Positions 24,611 to 32,938 are shown, counted from the stretch's first letter. The stretch is 35,604 bases of DNA from Domibacillus mangrovi (GCF_001906925.1 NZ_MRWQ01000025.1:1-35604); one strand, 5' to 3'. The notes: a model not told the origin generated them from the letters alone. Numbers and translations: made by a program.

Positions 24611-24626
24611 TATAATCCGGATTATA
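24611..24626. promoter_or_regulatory. Perfect 16-bp palindrome overlapping the channel promoter
   Basis: TATAATCCGGATTATA is self-complementary. On the minus strand its first six bases form a TATAAT -10 box about 60 bp before the channel start. A dimeric repressor here would block transcription. Confidence 0.5.
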
Positions 24627-24668
24627 GTCTTGTTTTTTTGTTTAAATTCATCACTTTTAATGATATAT

Positions 24669-24706
24669 AATGAGCGTAAATGCCTCAAAATTCATTTACG
24701 CTCATT
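24669..24706. terminator. 14-bp stem-loop between channel and ureG
   Basis: AATGAGCGTAAATG (24669-24682) and CATTTACGCTCATT (24693-24706) are perfect arms around 10 bases. It has no T-run; it may end the urease transcript or be a regulatory hairpin for the channel gene. Confidence 0.45.
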
Positions 24707-24845
24707 TATTCATATTTACTTTGGCGATTTTATCCTAATAGTCTAGCTTCCGCCATAATCAAAACCCACATTCATTAAGACAATTGGTATAGATTTATAG
24801 TGTATGGGGAATCCAAATTCTATTTTGAACATGCACTTTTTATTC

Positions 24846-24909
24846 GGAAAACGATCAGATAGGACAGAAACCTGAAGATAAAAGCAATATCCATCAAAGA
24901 TCGTTTTCC
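24846..24909. repeat. 11-bp inverted repeat downstream of ureG
   Basis: GGAAAACGATC (24846-24856) and GATCGTTTTCC (24899-24909) are perfect arms 42 bp apart, starting 46 bp after the ureG stop. On the minus strand GAATAAAAAG follows. A weak terminator or mRNA 3' stabiliser is possible. Confidence 0.4.
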
Positions 24910-24954
24910 TCAATTATTTTGAATAATTTATCTGGCGCTAGTATTAAGTCAAAT

Positions 24955-25578
24955 TCAATGACTCTTTAAAGAAAGATCTTCTAGAAGAACTTGCTTCTTG
25001 ATCCAACTAATAACTTCATCCAAACCTTCTTCTGTTACCATATTGGTAAACAAATATGGCCGATCCACTCTCATACGTTTAGTGTCACGATCCATCATCT
25101 CCAAATCTGCACCAACGTAAGGAGCAAGATCGATCTTGTTAATGACTAGCAAATCGGAACGAGTAATACCAGGGCCGCCTTTTCGTGGGATTTTGTCTCC
25201 TTCAGCCACATCGATAACATAAATGAAAGCATCAACTAGCTCTGGACTAAAGATGGCCGACAAATTATCGCCCCCACTCTCTACTAAAATAAGCTCGACA
25301 TCTGGAAAACGCTCAACAAGATCGTCAATTGCCTCTAAATTCATGGAAGCATCTTCTCGGATAGCCGTATGAGGACATCCTCCCGTTTCGACTCCAACGA
25401 TTCGTTCCGGGGGGAGTACCCCTGAACGAACGAGAAACTCCGCATCTTCTTTTGTATAAATATCGTTTGTAACGACGGCCATGCTGTATTCCTTTGCCAT
25501 ATATTTCGTCAAACGCTCGGCAAGTGCCGTTTTTCCTGAACCAACTGGTCCTGCAATACCTAATCTGACATATCCCAT
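24955..25578 (-). CDS. ureG: Urease accessory GTPase UreG
   Basis: The 207-residue SIMIBI GTPase that drives nickel insertion into urease with UreD, UreF and UreE. P-loop [10 protein letters not shown] (about residues 10-19), the nickel-binding CPH of [16 protein letters not shown], the ESGGDNLSA segment, and the guanine-specific NKID ([12 protein letters not shown]) are all there. GGAGG lies 9 bases before the ATG. It is the last gene of the urease operon, 22 bp after ureE. Confidence 0.96.
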   Translation of the reverse strand: MGYVRLGIAGPVGSGKTALAERLTKYMAKEYSMAVVTNDIYTKEDAEFLVRSGVLPPERIVGVETGGCPHTAIREDASMNLEAIDDLVERFPDVELILVESGGDNLSAIFSPELVDAFIYVIDVAEGDKIPRKGGPGITRSDLLVINKIDLAPYVGADLEMMDRDTKRMRVDRPYLFTNMVTEEGLDEVISWIKKQVLLEDLSLKSH

Positions 25579-25600
25579 TTTACATACCTCCGTTAAAAGT

Positions 25601-26143
25601 TTATTGTTTACTGCCCATCAAGTTTTGATCTATATGACCATGATTGTGTTCGTGATCATGATTATGGTCATGATCATGGTGGTGATGTCCGCCTCCCTTT
25701 GGAATAGGTTGGAAGCGTCTGCATTGTGTCTCATAATGTACATGCAGCTTGTTCAATAGCACTTCCGTCGGATCGTCTATTAGTAGAACAATTTCCCCGC
25801 TATCCGTCACTTCAAGAGGCAAATGTCTATTTCCGAATTCATAGGCGATCAACCCAAGCTCTTTGGTTGTTTCAGAGAACACAACGAAAACATCGCAAGG
25901 CTGAAGGGATATAACAACTGTCCCTTCTTCCTCCCTTGTCAGAATATCTCCATGGCGAAGTGAAGTCTGTGGCTGCATTGGCAAGGAAATGCCTATTTCT
26001 CTGCCACGATTTGTCTTCTTGCGAAGGATTCGTTTAGCGCATTCATCCCATGTCACTTCAACAGTCTCAAATCCACGTAACTCCTCGTTCTCATTAGCAA
26101 GCCCGTCTTCAAATACATTTCCTGCTATTTGATTGCAAATCAT
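25601..26143 (-). CDS. ureE: Urease accessory nickel metallochaperone UreE
   Basis: A 180-residue UreE. The N-terminal peptide-binding domain spans about 1-75, the metal-binding domain 76-150 with [16 protein letters not shown], where the conserved His of the NRH-type site corresponds to HVHY. The C-terminus is a histidine-rich tail (from [20 protein letters not shown]), a nickel store. It lies between ureC (16 bp) and ureG (22 bp). AAGGATG precedes the ATG. Confidence 0.95.
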   Translation of the reverse strand: MICNQIAGNVFEDGLANENEELRGFETVEVTWDECAKRILRKKTNRGREIGISLPMQPQTSLRHGDILTREEEGTVVISLQPCDVFVVFSETTKELGLIAYEFGNRHLPLEVTDSGEIVLLIDDPTEVLLNKLHVHYETQCRRFQPIPKGGGHHHHDHDHNHDHEHNHGHIDQNLMGSKQ

Positions 26144-26159
26144 TACACATCATCCTTTC

Positions 26160-27872
26160 TTATCTAAGAAAATAAAGTCGGCTCATCGGTACTTCCTCTA
26201 ACGGATCGCAGGTCACCAATTCTCCATCTACTTCTACACGGTACGTCTCAGGATCCACTTTGATATCAGGACAATAATTGTTCCGTATCATATCTTTTTT
26301 ACGAAGATTTCTCGTATTTCGAACCGGTACAAACTTCTCTGCGGATGCTGGGAGCTGATCGGCGATTCCATTATCTATAGCCGCCTGGTTAACAAAAATA
26401 TAGGATAGCTTGTTCGGATTGCCTCCAAAAGATCCATACTGTGGCCGGTACAGCACTGGTTGACAAGTCATGAGCGAAGCGTTAGGCTCTCCCATTGTTG
26501 ACCATGCAATAAAACCGCCTTTAATAATTGTCTCCGGCTTCGCACCGAATAAGGTATGACGCCAAAGAACTATATCTGCTAGCTTGCCAGGTTCCAAAGA
26601 ACCGACATAATCTTTAATGCCAAATACAGTAGCAGGATTAATTGTATATTTGGCCAAATAACGAAGCACACGAGCGTTGTCATTGTCTCCTTGTTCCTCA
26701 GATAACGCTCCTCGCTGAAGTTTCATCTTGGAAGCAAGCTGCCATACACGCATGATACTCTCTCCGATGCGGCCCATACCTTGAGAATCGGAGCCCATAA
26801 TACTAATAGCTCCCATATCATGAAGAACGTCTTCCGCAGCTATCGTTTCTGCTCGAACACGAGAATCTGCAAAGGCGACATCCTCGGGTACTGCCGGATT
26901 CAAATGATGACAAACCATAATCATATCTTGATGCTCATCTACCGTATTGACGGTAAAAGGGTTTGTCGGATTAGTGGAAGATGGAATGATATGCGGATAG
27001 CCTGCCGCCTTTAGTATATCTGGTGCGTGACCTCCGCCTGCTCCCTCAATATGATAAGCATGGATTGTCCGGCCATCGATCGCTTCCAATGTATCATCTA
27101 CGAATCCAGACTCGTTTAGCGTATCTGTATGAATTTGAACTTGAAAATCCATTTCATCTGCTACTTGAAGGCATGTATCAATGACTGACAGCGTGCTTCC
27201 CCAGTCCTCATGAATTTTAAGTCCAATTGCCCCTCCTTTAATTTGTTCGACCAATGCCGCTTTATCGCTCGAATTTCCTTTACCAAGCATACCCATGTTC
27301 ATCGGAAACGCTTCAAAGGCATTAATCATTCGCTGGATATTAAAAGCACCGGGCGCTTCGATGCCTACAGTCTTCGGACCCGTTCCGCCCCCAAGCATGG
27401 TCGTCAGTCCGCTGCTGAGTGCTTCTTCAACTAATTGAGCTGAGTCAAAGTGTACATGAGTGTCGATTCCTCCAGGTGTTGCTATCATCCCAGGATCAGC
27501 GGAAATGATATCAGTACCAGGACCAACGATCAGACCCGGGGTAATCTCCATCGTGTTAGGATTTCCAGCCTTTCCGATGCCCACAATTTTACCTTCCTTG
27601 ATACCAATATCGCCTTTGACAATCCCTTGAATAGGATCCATTATGATGACATTCGTAATAACAAAATCTAGTGCACCTTCACTATTCGGAATAGATGATT
27701 GTCCCATTCCCTCCCGCAATGTCTTGCCGCCCCCGAACACTGCTTCGTCTCCATAGTTCGGAGCATTATAATCCTTCTCGATTTCAATAACTAGATTTGT
27801 ATCTGCGAGTGAGACCTTATCTCCAACAGTGGGACCAAATAATTCACCGTAATGCTTTCTATTTACTTCCAT
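26160..27872 (-). CDS. ureC: Urease alpha subunit UreC
   Basis: The 570-residue catalytic subunit, full length. All key residues are visible: the nickel ligands in IDTHVHF, the lysine that is carbamylated in [11 protein letters not shown], His of QIHTDTLNE, His of GAGGGHAPD, the flap MVCHHLNP with its cysteine and catalytic histidine, and the Asp ligand in [13 protein letters not shown]. It hydrolyses urea to ammonia and carbamate in the cytoplasm. AGGGGATAACA precedes the ATG. In the operon it follows a Spo0E-like gene rather than ureB directly. Confidence 0.98.
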   Translation of the reverse strand: MEVNRKHYGELFGPTVGDKVSLADTNLVIEIEKDYNAPNYGDEAVFGGGKTLREGMGQSSIPNSEGALDFVITNVIIMDPIQGIVKGDIGIKEGKIVGIGKAGNPNTMEITPGLIVGPGTDIISADPGMIATPGGIDTHVHFDSAQLVEEALSSGLTTMLGGGTGPKTVGIEAPGAFNIQRMINAFEAFPMNMGMLGKGNSSDKAALVEQIKGGAIGLKIHEDWGSTLSVIDTCLQVADEMDFQVQIHTDTLNESGFVDDTLEAIDGRTIHAYHIEGAGGGHAPDILKAAGYPHIIPSSTNPTNPFTVNTVDEHQDMIMVCHHLNPAVPEDVAFADSRVRAETIAAEDVLHDMGAISIMGSDSQGMGRIGESIMRVWQLASKMKLQRGALSEEQGDNDNARVLRYLAKYTINPATVFGIKDYVGSLEPGKLADIVLWRHTLFGAKPETIIKGGFIAWSTMGEPNASLMTCQPVLYRPQYGSFGGNPNKLSYIFVNQAAIDNGIADQLPASAEKFVPVRNTRNLRKKDMIRNNYCPDIKVDPETYRVEVDGELVTCDPLEEVPMSRLYFLR

Positions 27873-27930
27873 TGTTATCCCCTTTTCACCATTAGTATTG
27901 TTTGCAGACTTAGTCAGACTTTAAATTTTA

Positions 27931-28104
27931 TTAACCGCACGCTTTACGCATAATCTTTTGTACTATTTCGATTTTTCTGTCTATTTTTTGGCTTATTTTT
28001 ACTACATCAGGATCAGATAGTACTTTATTAACTGCCAACTCATACATGACCTGCCGATCTTCATCTATGCTTTTTGTTAAATATAGTATTTCTTTTAAAT
28101 ACAC
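27931..28104 (-). CDS. Spo0E-like aspartyl-phosphate phosphatase, inside the urease operon
   Basis: I start the frame at GTG 28104 (MYLKEILYLTKSIDEDR), because GAGAGG lies 9 bases upstream; a GTG at 28122 lacks a ribosome site. The 57-residue product is the size of Spo0E-family proteins, which dephosphorylate Spo0A~P. The C-terminal part SDPDVVKISQKIDRKIEIVQ resembles the family signature, in which SQELD is central; here it reads SQKID, so two positions differ. The gene lies 180 bp after ureB and 58 bp before ureC. The assignment is by eye and needs a profile test. Confidence 0.6.
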   Translation of the reverse strand: MYLKEILYLTKSIDEDRQVMYELAVNKVLSDPDVVKISQKIDRKIEIVQKIMRKACG

Positions 28105-28284
28105 TGAATTGATCCTCTCCACTTTGATATTGATTGATTTTGTAAGTGAAAATCATAAGCAAATGTCAGATACTTATTAAGCTAATGTTAAACAGCTTTA
28201 TTGCCCAACATTTATACGAATGGGATCCATCCTTTCAATTAAGGCAGGGTGTTTACTGGTTTTCATATCCCCGCCCGTCGTTCA

Positions 28285-28668
28285 TCATTTTTTCATATAA
28301 CCTTTTTCTCGTGCTGTTTTAAAAGCGTTTTCTTTAATGGTTTGATCTTCAATAGAACCCATCGTCAACCCATTAAAACCAAATATATTCTTTTTCCCTC
28401 CAAAGTCGACTAACTGAACAGTCTTTTCTTCACCAGGTTCAAATCGAATAGCCGTGCCAGACAAAATATCCAGATGCATACCAAATGCTTTTTCACGGTC
28501 AAATTGCAGGGCTTTGTTCACTTCAAAAAAGTGAAAGTGGCATCCTACCTGAATAGGACGGTCACCACAATGCTGAACTCGAATTACCTCTCTTCGAGAT
28601 CCTGGACGCAGCGTAATAGATTCTCCCTCGTAACGAATTTCCCCTACATTTCCAATAATTTTAGTCAT
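28285..28668 (-). CDS. ureB: Urease beta subunit UreB
   Basis: A 127-residue UreB. The N-terminus (MTKIIGNVGEIRYEGESITL) is a variant of the usual IPGEI start; further on RPIQVGCHFHFFEVNKALQFDR and FEPGEEKTVQLVDFGG are classical. AGGAGGTGACAGA precedes the ATG, 19 bp after ureA. With UreA and UreC it forms the (alpha-beta-gamma)3 enzyme. Confidence 0.96.
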   Translation of the reverse strand: MTKIIGNVGEIRYEGESITLRPGSRREVIRVQHCGDRPIQVGCHFHFFEVNKALQFDREKAFGMHLDILSGTAIRFEPGEEKTVQLVDFGGKKNIFGFNGLTMGSIEDQTIKENAFKTAREKGYMKK

Positions 28669-28687
28669 TCTGTCACCTCCTGAAATA

Positions 28688-29089
28688 TTAAACAGTTTGG
28701 TTCACGTTCTCAGATCTTGTCGAAGTAAAAATGGAATCATCCAATGTAAAATAGTTTTGATTCCCTATTTCTGACCTTGTCGGGAGACGAATTGGGTCAT
28801 GTACAGTGATTAATTTTGATCCGTCTGAAAACATTCCTTCTACTTGTATGATCGGGATTAGCTCTTTCACTCCAGGCAGGACATCTTCTTGTGACAATAT
28901 TTGTGTGCCAAAAGAAATAATATCCGCCAACCGCTTGTTCGCTGTAACGGCCTGTTCCATAAGCTCATCGCTTATAATTGCCGCCGCTTCTGGATAATTG
29001 AGTTTCATTCCATTTTTCAGTCTTCTTCTTGCTAATTCAGCTGTAGTGAATACTAGCAGCCTTTCATTTTCCCTTGGAGTTAAATGCAT
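28688..29089 (-). CDS. ureA: Urease gamma subunit UreA with C-terminal extension
   Basis: Start set at ATG 29089 (MHLTPRENERLL), 5 bases after GGAGG. Residues 1-100 are a complete UreA, with LARRRLKNGMKLNYPEA and the canonical end SKLITVHDPI. After this 33 extra residues follow (RLPTRSEIGNQNYFTLDDSI, ending SENVNQTV), giving 133 rather than about 100. The tail is hydrophilic, contains two similar TRSE motifs, and is not a fused UreB. It could contact other subunits. It lies 28 bp after ureF and 19 bp before ureB. Confidence 0.94.
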   Translation of the reverse strand: MHLTPRENERLLVFTTAELARRRLKNGMKLNYPEAAAIISDELMEQAVTANKRLADIISFGTQILSQEDVLPGVKELIPIIQVEGMFSDGSKLITVHDPIRLPTRSEIGNQNYFTLDDSIFTSTRSENVNQTV

Positions 29090-29116
29090 TTTTTCCTCCA
29101 CCACCTATTCTTTGTT

Positions 29117-29812
29117 TTATGACATGCAAAGCCTTGTATATAAGGTTTCATGTTCCATTGAAGCGATCTCAAGACCAGGGGAAAAACTATTGACGTTCTC
29201 AATTGTCAGTTCCTCTTCTATTATCGGATAATTCTCCAATTGTTTCCCAAGTCTGTAGAGCACAAGCTGCGACTCATTTTGGCCAAGTGGCATAATTCGG
29301 GTCGCCACGGATACCAAAGATACCATTCCAGAAAAAAGAAACGTCTGCACAGTCTCCCTCAGAGGTAAAGACAGTTTCGCTGCCACTACGCCATAGCCTA
29401 TCGCGTAATGATACTGCAAAGAATTGTTTAACAAGTTTCCGTAAAAAGACGTTTCATTGCCTGCCTGTAGTTTTTTCACACCAAGCAATAGCGCTCTGCC
29501 TGTTTTCATACTAGCCTCGAATAACTCCTTGGCAGGTTTTGCAGCCGTATACAATTGTTGAAGCTCGGCCAATCTAACTGAATCATCCTGTAAAGTAGCT
29601 TCATACGCCTCTTTGACAAATACAGCGTCTAAATGAATGTTTACTTCAAGGATGGTTTTTAAAACACTCTCTACTTCTGCAACTGTACTGATACGATAGG
29701 TCTGAATATAAGTTTCAAGGCCGTAGGAATGGTTAAAGCTACCTGTTGGAAATGTTCCTCCAGACAATTGCAACCATGTAAGTAAACTTGATGTTTGCTT
29801 ATTTCCGGATAT
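29117..29812 (-). CDS. ureF: Urease accessory protein UreF, start codon unusual
   Basis: UreF recruits UreG to the UreD-apourease complex. The body has LQLSGGTFPTGSFNHSYGLE at the N-terminus and GYGVVAAKLSLPL mid-protein. The only ordinary start, TTG 29773, has no ribosome site and would remove the residues (KQTSSLLTW) that family members have. An ATA at 29812 lies 7 bases after AAAGGGGAG, overlaps the end of ureD by 14 bp and gives 231 residues, normal for UreF. I give that start, without certainty; a sequencing error or coupled re-initiation would be alternatives. Confidence 0.85.
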   Translation of the reverse strand: MSGNKQTSSLLTWLQLSGGTFPTGSFNHSYGLETYIQTYRISTVAEVESVLKTILEVNIHLDAVFVKEAYEATLQDDSVRLAELQQLYTAAKPAKELFEASMKTGRALLLGVKKLQAGNETSFYGNLLNNSLQYHYAIGYGVVAAKLSLPLRETVQTFLFSGMVSLVSVATRIMPLGQNESQLVLYRLGKQLENYPIIEEELTIENVNSFSPGLEIASMEHETLYTRLCMS

Positions 29813-30620
29813 AAGGCAACTCCCCTTTCAACATCAACGGTCTCATAAAAGACCAAATATCATTAATCAATTCTGTCATCTCTTCATAGTTTGAACTAAG
29901 CACTTTGACCGTAATAACATTGCTTGGATGCAGTGAACACCCTACACGAATATTCGATCTTTCCTTTGTTGATAAATATTCCTGAAGCCGTGTAATGCTA
30001 TCCGCTTTATCTTGACCAGCATATAAATAGAGGTTTCCCCAATGTGAATATCCCTCTAAATAACCAAGCCGTGCAAATTGTTCCCGTTCCATGTTTAATC
30101 GATATTGCTCCCAAATTGTCAGTGTTCCTCCGATATATAAATGAAACCGATTCGAGAGACTTCTAAATTCAAACGACTCTCCTGCGCTTTTACGGCCACT
30201 GGAATACATTTCACAGTAAGCCAATACGGAATTTGGATGTGCATCAATTCGGGTGTATGTCTCCAGTTCTGATTGCTTAAACAAAGTGATAGCCTCGGGA
30301 AAACACTCAAAGCTGGCATTCTCACCTACATGGAAGTGTTGGTTTATACAAGCCTTGCCTTCTGGCATTTGATAGATTTTAGAAGTCGAGGCATTTGTCA
30401 AATAAAGATGCGCGCCATTTTCCACACTTATAGAATAATCCGCACGATCTCCGGCCAACATCCCTCCTGCTGTGTCAAAAACATACAAAAATGCAGTACC
30501 CATATCGTCCAAATAAAATGGACGCATGATCTTTAATGGAAATCTGTAATTCATCCGGGAAACGTAACTTTTTTCATTCTGATCAACCTTAATATCGAGT
30601 TCCAATATACCATCTTGCAT
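29799..30620 (-). CDS. ureD: Urease accessory protein UreD
   Basis: A 273-residue UreD (called UreH in some species), the scaffold that links UreF/UreG to apourease. Recognisable are FLYVFDTAGGMLAGD, LYLTNASTSKIYQM and FPEAITLFKQSE. GAAAGGAGGTAGCAC precedes the ATG, an excellent site. It is the first gene of the operon, a less common order (D-F-A-B-C-E-G). The sigma-54 promoter lies about 240 bp upstream. It ends LPYIRK, overlapping the proposed ureF start. Confidence 0.93.
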   Translation of the reverse strand: MQDGILELDIKVDQNEKSYVSRMNYRFPLKIMRPFYLDDMGTAFLYVFDTAGGMLAGDRADYSISVENGAHLYLTNASTSKIYQMPEGKACINQHFHVGENASFECFPEAITLFKQSELETYTRIDAHPNSVLAYCEMYSSGRKSAGESFEFRSLSNRFHLYIGGTLTIWEQYRLNMEREQFARLGYLEGYSHWGNLYLYAGQDKADSITRLQEYLSTKERSNIRVGCSLHPSNVITVKVLSSNYEEMTELINDIWSFMRPLMLKGELPYIRK

Positions 30621-30708
30621 GTGCTACCTCCTTTCACTGCCATCCGATAAAGATGAATCTCAACTATCTCTTGTCATCTTCCTTCGGGAGTTCTGCTACA
30701 AGTATCCG

Positions 30709-30783
30709 TTATTCTACTTCAGCTCTTGTTAGATTGTATACGCTATCAATCTTATCCTGATGAAGCAGCGTTTTAAGGTCCAT
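30709..30783 (-). CDS. Possible 24-aa leader peptide before ureD
   Basis: Within the sigma-54 transcript leader the minus strand codes MDLKTLLHQDKIDSVYNLTR and stops after AEVE. AGGATTT lies just upstream of the ATG. It may be a leader peptide or the stump of a lost gene. Confidence 0.25.
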   Translation of the reverse strand: MDLKTLLHQDKIDSVYNLTRAEVE

Positions 30784-30868
30784 AAATCCTGTGATATTCA
30801 CTTCCTTTCAACACGCTTATTCATTTAGCGGACAATCTGTCATAATCTATTGTCCTTGCTTTTAATAT

Positions 30869-30885
30869 TGCAATTACCGTGCCAA
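30869..30885 (-). promoter_or_regulatory. Sigma-54 (-24/-12) promoter of the urease operon
   Basis: On the minus strand TTGGCACGGTAATTGCA matches the consensus TTGGCAC-N5-TTGCA completely, including the invariant GG and GC. Transcription should start near 30858, leaving a leader of about 240 bases before ureD. The activator is most likely the receptor fusion at 14556-17459. Confidence 0.85.
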
Positions 30886-31068
30886 CTTGACAGAATATTT
30901 AATTTTTTAACAAGCTATTTCGAGTTATAAGGAGGTATTATCGTTTAATTAGTGATATAAAGCTGTTTTTCTTCTATCTTCTACCATGAAAATTTTATTT
31001 TAGTTTTATGCAAATCATAAATAAACGTTTTATGTATATTATAAATTGATAGAAAATTGTATAATAAT

Positions 31069-31125
31069 GTGTTCATTTGTTCACTTTTGCACTAAACATC
31101 TGGACAAAATTGGACAAATGAACAC
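31069..31125. promoter_or_regulatory. Candidate enhancer (UAS) for the sigma-54 activator
   Basis: GTGTTCATTTGTTCA (31069-31083) and TGGACAAATGAACAC (31111-31125) match as an inverted repeat at 14 of 15 positions, 42 bp apart centre to centre (four helical turns). TGGACAAA is also directly repeated 10 bp apart (31101, 31111). It lies about 185-240 bp upstream of the -24 element, the usual enhancer distance. Confidence 0.6.
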
Positions 31126-31556
31126 CTTTTCACTTTTGTTTATTTCTATTTGTTACAGTCTAACTGAACCGCAAAAATACTAAAATGAATCCTCTAAATC
31201 AAATTAGCCAACTATTTTTCTTCTTTACTTCTACTTTGTTAATTCCACTGTTAAAATAGTTCTTCTAGTATTTTGGCGAAGCCTTCCTATAGATAGTTAT
31301 AGGAATAAACTATTCTTTTAGGAGGCGATCACCTTGAATGTTCAGATGTTTTACAACAATCTGGACACATATATTTTAGTGTGTCCTATCCGATATTCAT
31401 CCCTATTCTATTGTATTCATTAGGCTATGCTCTTCACATTCCTTAAGGATGGGATGCTCTTTTGGAATTTGATAAAATCCTTACAAATATCATGAACAGA
31501 AGTAATAAAACTTCTTTATCCTTTTTTATAGATAAATAGAATACGGAATCACGAGA
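31126..31556. other. Region between enhancer and split gene
   Basis: AT-rich sequence with one tiny frame (31334-31423) and, at about 31420-31465, a GGCTATGCTCTTCACATTCC stretch related to the IS605-linked sequence at 34467-34510. No clear gene. Confidence 0.35.
31334..31423 (+). CDS. Doubtful 29-aa ORF with strong ribosome site
   Basis: TTTAGGAGGCGATCACC precedes a TTG that opens a 29-codon frame (MNVQMFYNNLDTYILVCPIR...). The Shine-Dalgarno is excellent, but the frame is cut short by sequence related to the IS605-like debris, so it may be the stump of a destroyed gene. Confidence 0.25.
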   Translation: MNVQMFYNNLDTYILVCPIRYSSLFYCIH

Positions 31557-32207
31557 GTGCTCATATTTAAAGATGATACAACATATGAACAGTTATTAAA
31601 GGAATTCATTATGGACTATCAAGCTGTTGATTTACAGGAAAGCTCCTCCGGAAAAATTGATCAGATATTAAAAAATATACATAGAACACATGATGTATCA
31701 GAATACTTGAAGAAGAAGTTTATTGACGATGTTTTAGGCAGCATTCAGAAAAGCGAATGGCGGAGAAAGTTTGTGGAAGAATTTTTTCTTTGGCAATTCA
31801 AAGGGATAGATACACAAAACGATGCGAAAGGCTGCTTACATATTCTATATAAGCCCCTTTCAAAATACCTGGCCAAAGCAGCTTTAGGTACAGGGAATTA
31901 TGACTTCATTATGGGGTTTGTTTCAGGCACATTTGGTAAAGCAGAAGCAAATGCAAAAATATTGGAAAAGAACTCGGCAACTGGCGATTGAATTTACAGT
32001 ATAAACGAGGATTATGACCACTTATATGAAGAGAAAAAATACAATTCGCCTGAAATTGTGGCAATTGAATTATCCGAGTATATAGTCTTATTGGATTGTT
32101 CAGCTGCTGACTGGATCGAGCTTGGTCTAAAAACAAATTTTTCAAATCAATTTAAAAGCTATCTTTATGAAGCTCAGGGAATTCTCTCTGACATAGGAGC
32201 TAAATAA
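31557..32207 (+). pseudogene. Gene of unknown function split by one in-frame TGA
   Basis: From GTG 31557 the frame codes 144 residues (MLIFKDDTTYEQLLKEFIMD...) to a TGA at 31989-31991, then continues in the same frame for 71 more residues (IYSINEDYDHLYEEKKYNSP ... GILSDIGAK) to TAA at 32207. Composition is coding-like across the TGA, so one gene of about 215 residues was interrupted by a point mutation. The first part contains KKFIDDVLGSIQKSEWRRKF and LHILYKPLSKYLAKAAL, helical and charged. I recognise no family. The end of a relative survives at 11484-11545. Confidence 0.6.
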
Positions 32208-32236
32208 CAGGCTCTGCATTTAATCGATATACGCCA

Positions 32237-32309
32237 AAAAAGAGTAAAACACAAAATTCTTGTTGATCTCTAAAAATACCGAACAAGAGTCTTGTTTTTT
32301 CACTCTTTT
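32237..32309 (+). terminator. Terminator after the split gene
   Basis: Nested arms AAAAGAGT ... ACTCTTTT and TCTTGTT (32258-32264) ... AACAAGA (32282-32288), followed by GTCTTGTTTTTT. A relative occurs at 11571-11616. Confidence 0.6.
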
Positions 32310-32475
32310 ATTATGTTGTACTTATATTCCTTCTTGAATACGAAAACAAGCTTTAACCCTTGATCTATAAGTGTTAGAGCTTGTTTTCCATTTTAAGTGG
32401 GTGACTCTGGAACTTCTACCTCAAGCGCAAGATAAGATATGGCGAAAGAGAATATGGCTGCCTCTCCCACTCTTC

Positions 32476-32523
32476 CTTTCTTCGAATAAACGTTTCTTCC
32501 TATAATGGTTTATTCGAAGAAAC
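32476..32523. repeat. TTCGAA box pair, copy 4 (inverted relative to copy 3)
   Basis: CTTTCTTCGAATAAAC (32476-32491) and GTTTATTCGAAGAAAC (32508-32523). Reverse-complemented, the 48 bases match 3172-3219 at about 43 positions. The two copies are 29 kb apart in this window and point in opposite directions. Confidence 0.7.
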
Positions 32524-32557
32524 TTAGCTTTTTTAATCATATGGATCTCTAAAAAAA

Positions 32558-32733
32558 TCAGTTTTTCTCTTGCTTCAAATATTGCTCCAGCGCTTCTTCC
32601 TGATCATTGCTCTGTCTTTGCTGCACAAACCATTCTGGTAGTCGTTCTGTCCGAATCGCTTTTTTTACGGAAAATGATATCTGTCCTTCTTGTTCCTGGC
32701 CGACAGCTGTTATGAATTTGAACTACCCACCAC
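32558..32733 (-). pseudogene. C-terminal fragment of a lost plasmid gene
   Basis: The minus strand reads FKFITAVGQEQEGQISFSVK, then KAIRTERLPEWFVQQRQSND and QEEALEQYLKQEKN, then TGA. No start is present. Its end shares EEALEQYLKQE with the broken gene at 11612-11749. The KAIRTERLPEWF style suggests the tail of a replication protein, which would fit the neighbouring TTCGAA boxes. Upstream it is cut by TTTGAACTACCC, also seen at the IS605-like junction 34146-34157. Confidence 0.45.
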
Positions 32734-32807
32734 TTGTTCTGTAACTAGCTTCATAGAAATGTACGTCCTCTCATTATTTCTTCAGATTTAATCTTATCCA
32801 TACACAC

Positions 32808-32835
32808 TTCGACAATATCAGTATACTTTTCGACA
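32808..32835. promoter_or_regulatory. Two Spo0A boxes upstream of the cupin gene
   Basis: TTCGACA occurs at 32808-32814 and 32829-32835, each the exact complement of the 0A box TGTCGAA, in the same orientation and 21 bp apart (two helical turns). A TATACAAT -10 box lies at 32880-32887. Spo0A~P control of the cupin gene is likely. Confidence 0.6.
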
Positions 32836-32938
32836 ATATGTGAAAAAAAAGACCCTACTTTTTTTTCTGAAAATTATGATATACAATGTGTGTAGTACCA
32901 ATCCAAGTAAGAAATAACAAATTATAGGAGTGTTGATC

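Noticed and set aside
28712-28725. Spo0A box (TGTCGAA) at the end of ureA
   Set aside because: Single copy inside a coding sequence; expected by chance.
31989-31991. Selenocysteine codon in the split gene
   Set aside because: No SECIS-like hairpin right after the TGA and no selenoprotein context; a nonsense mutation is simpler.
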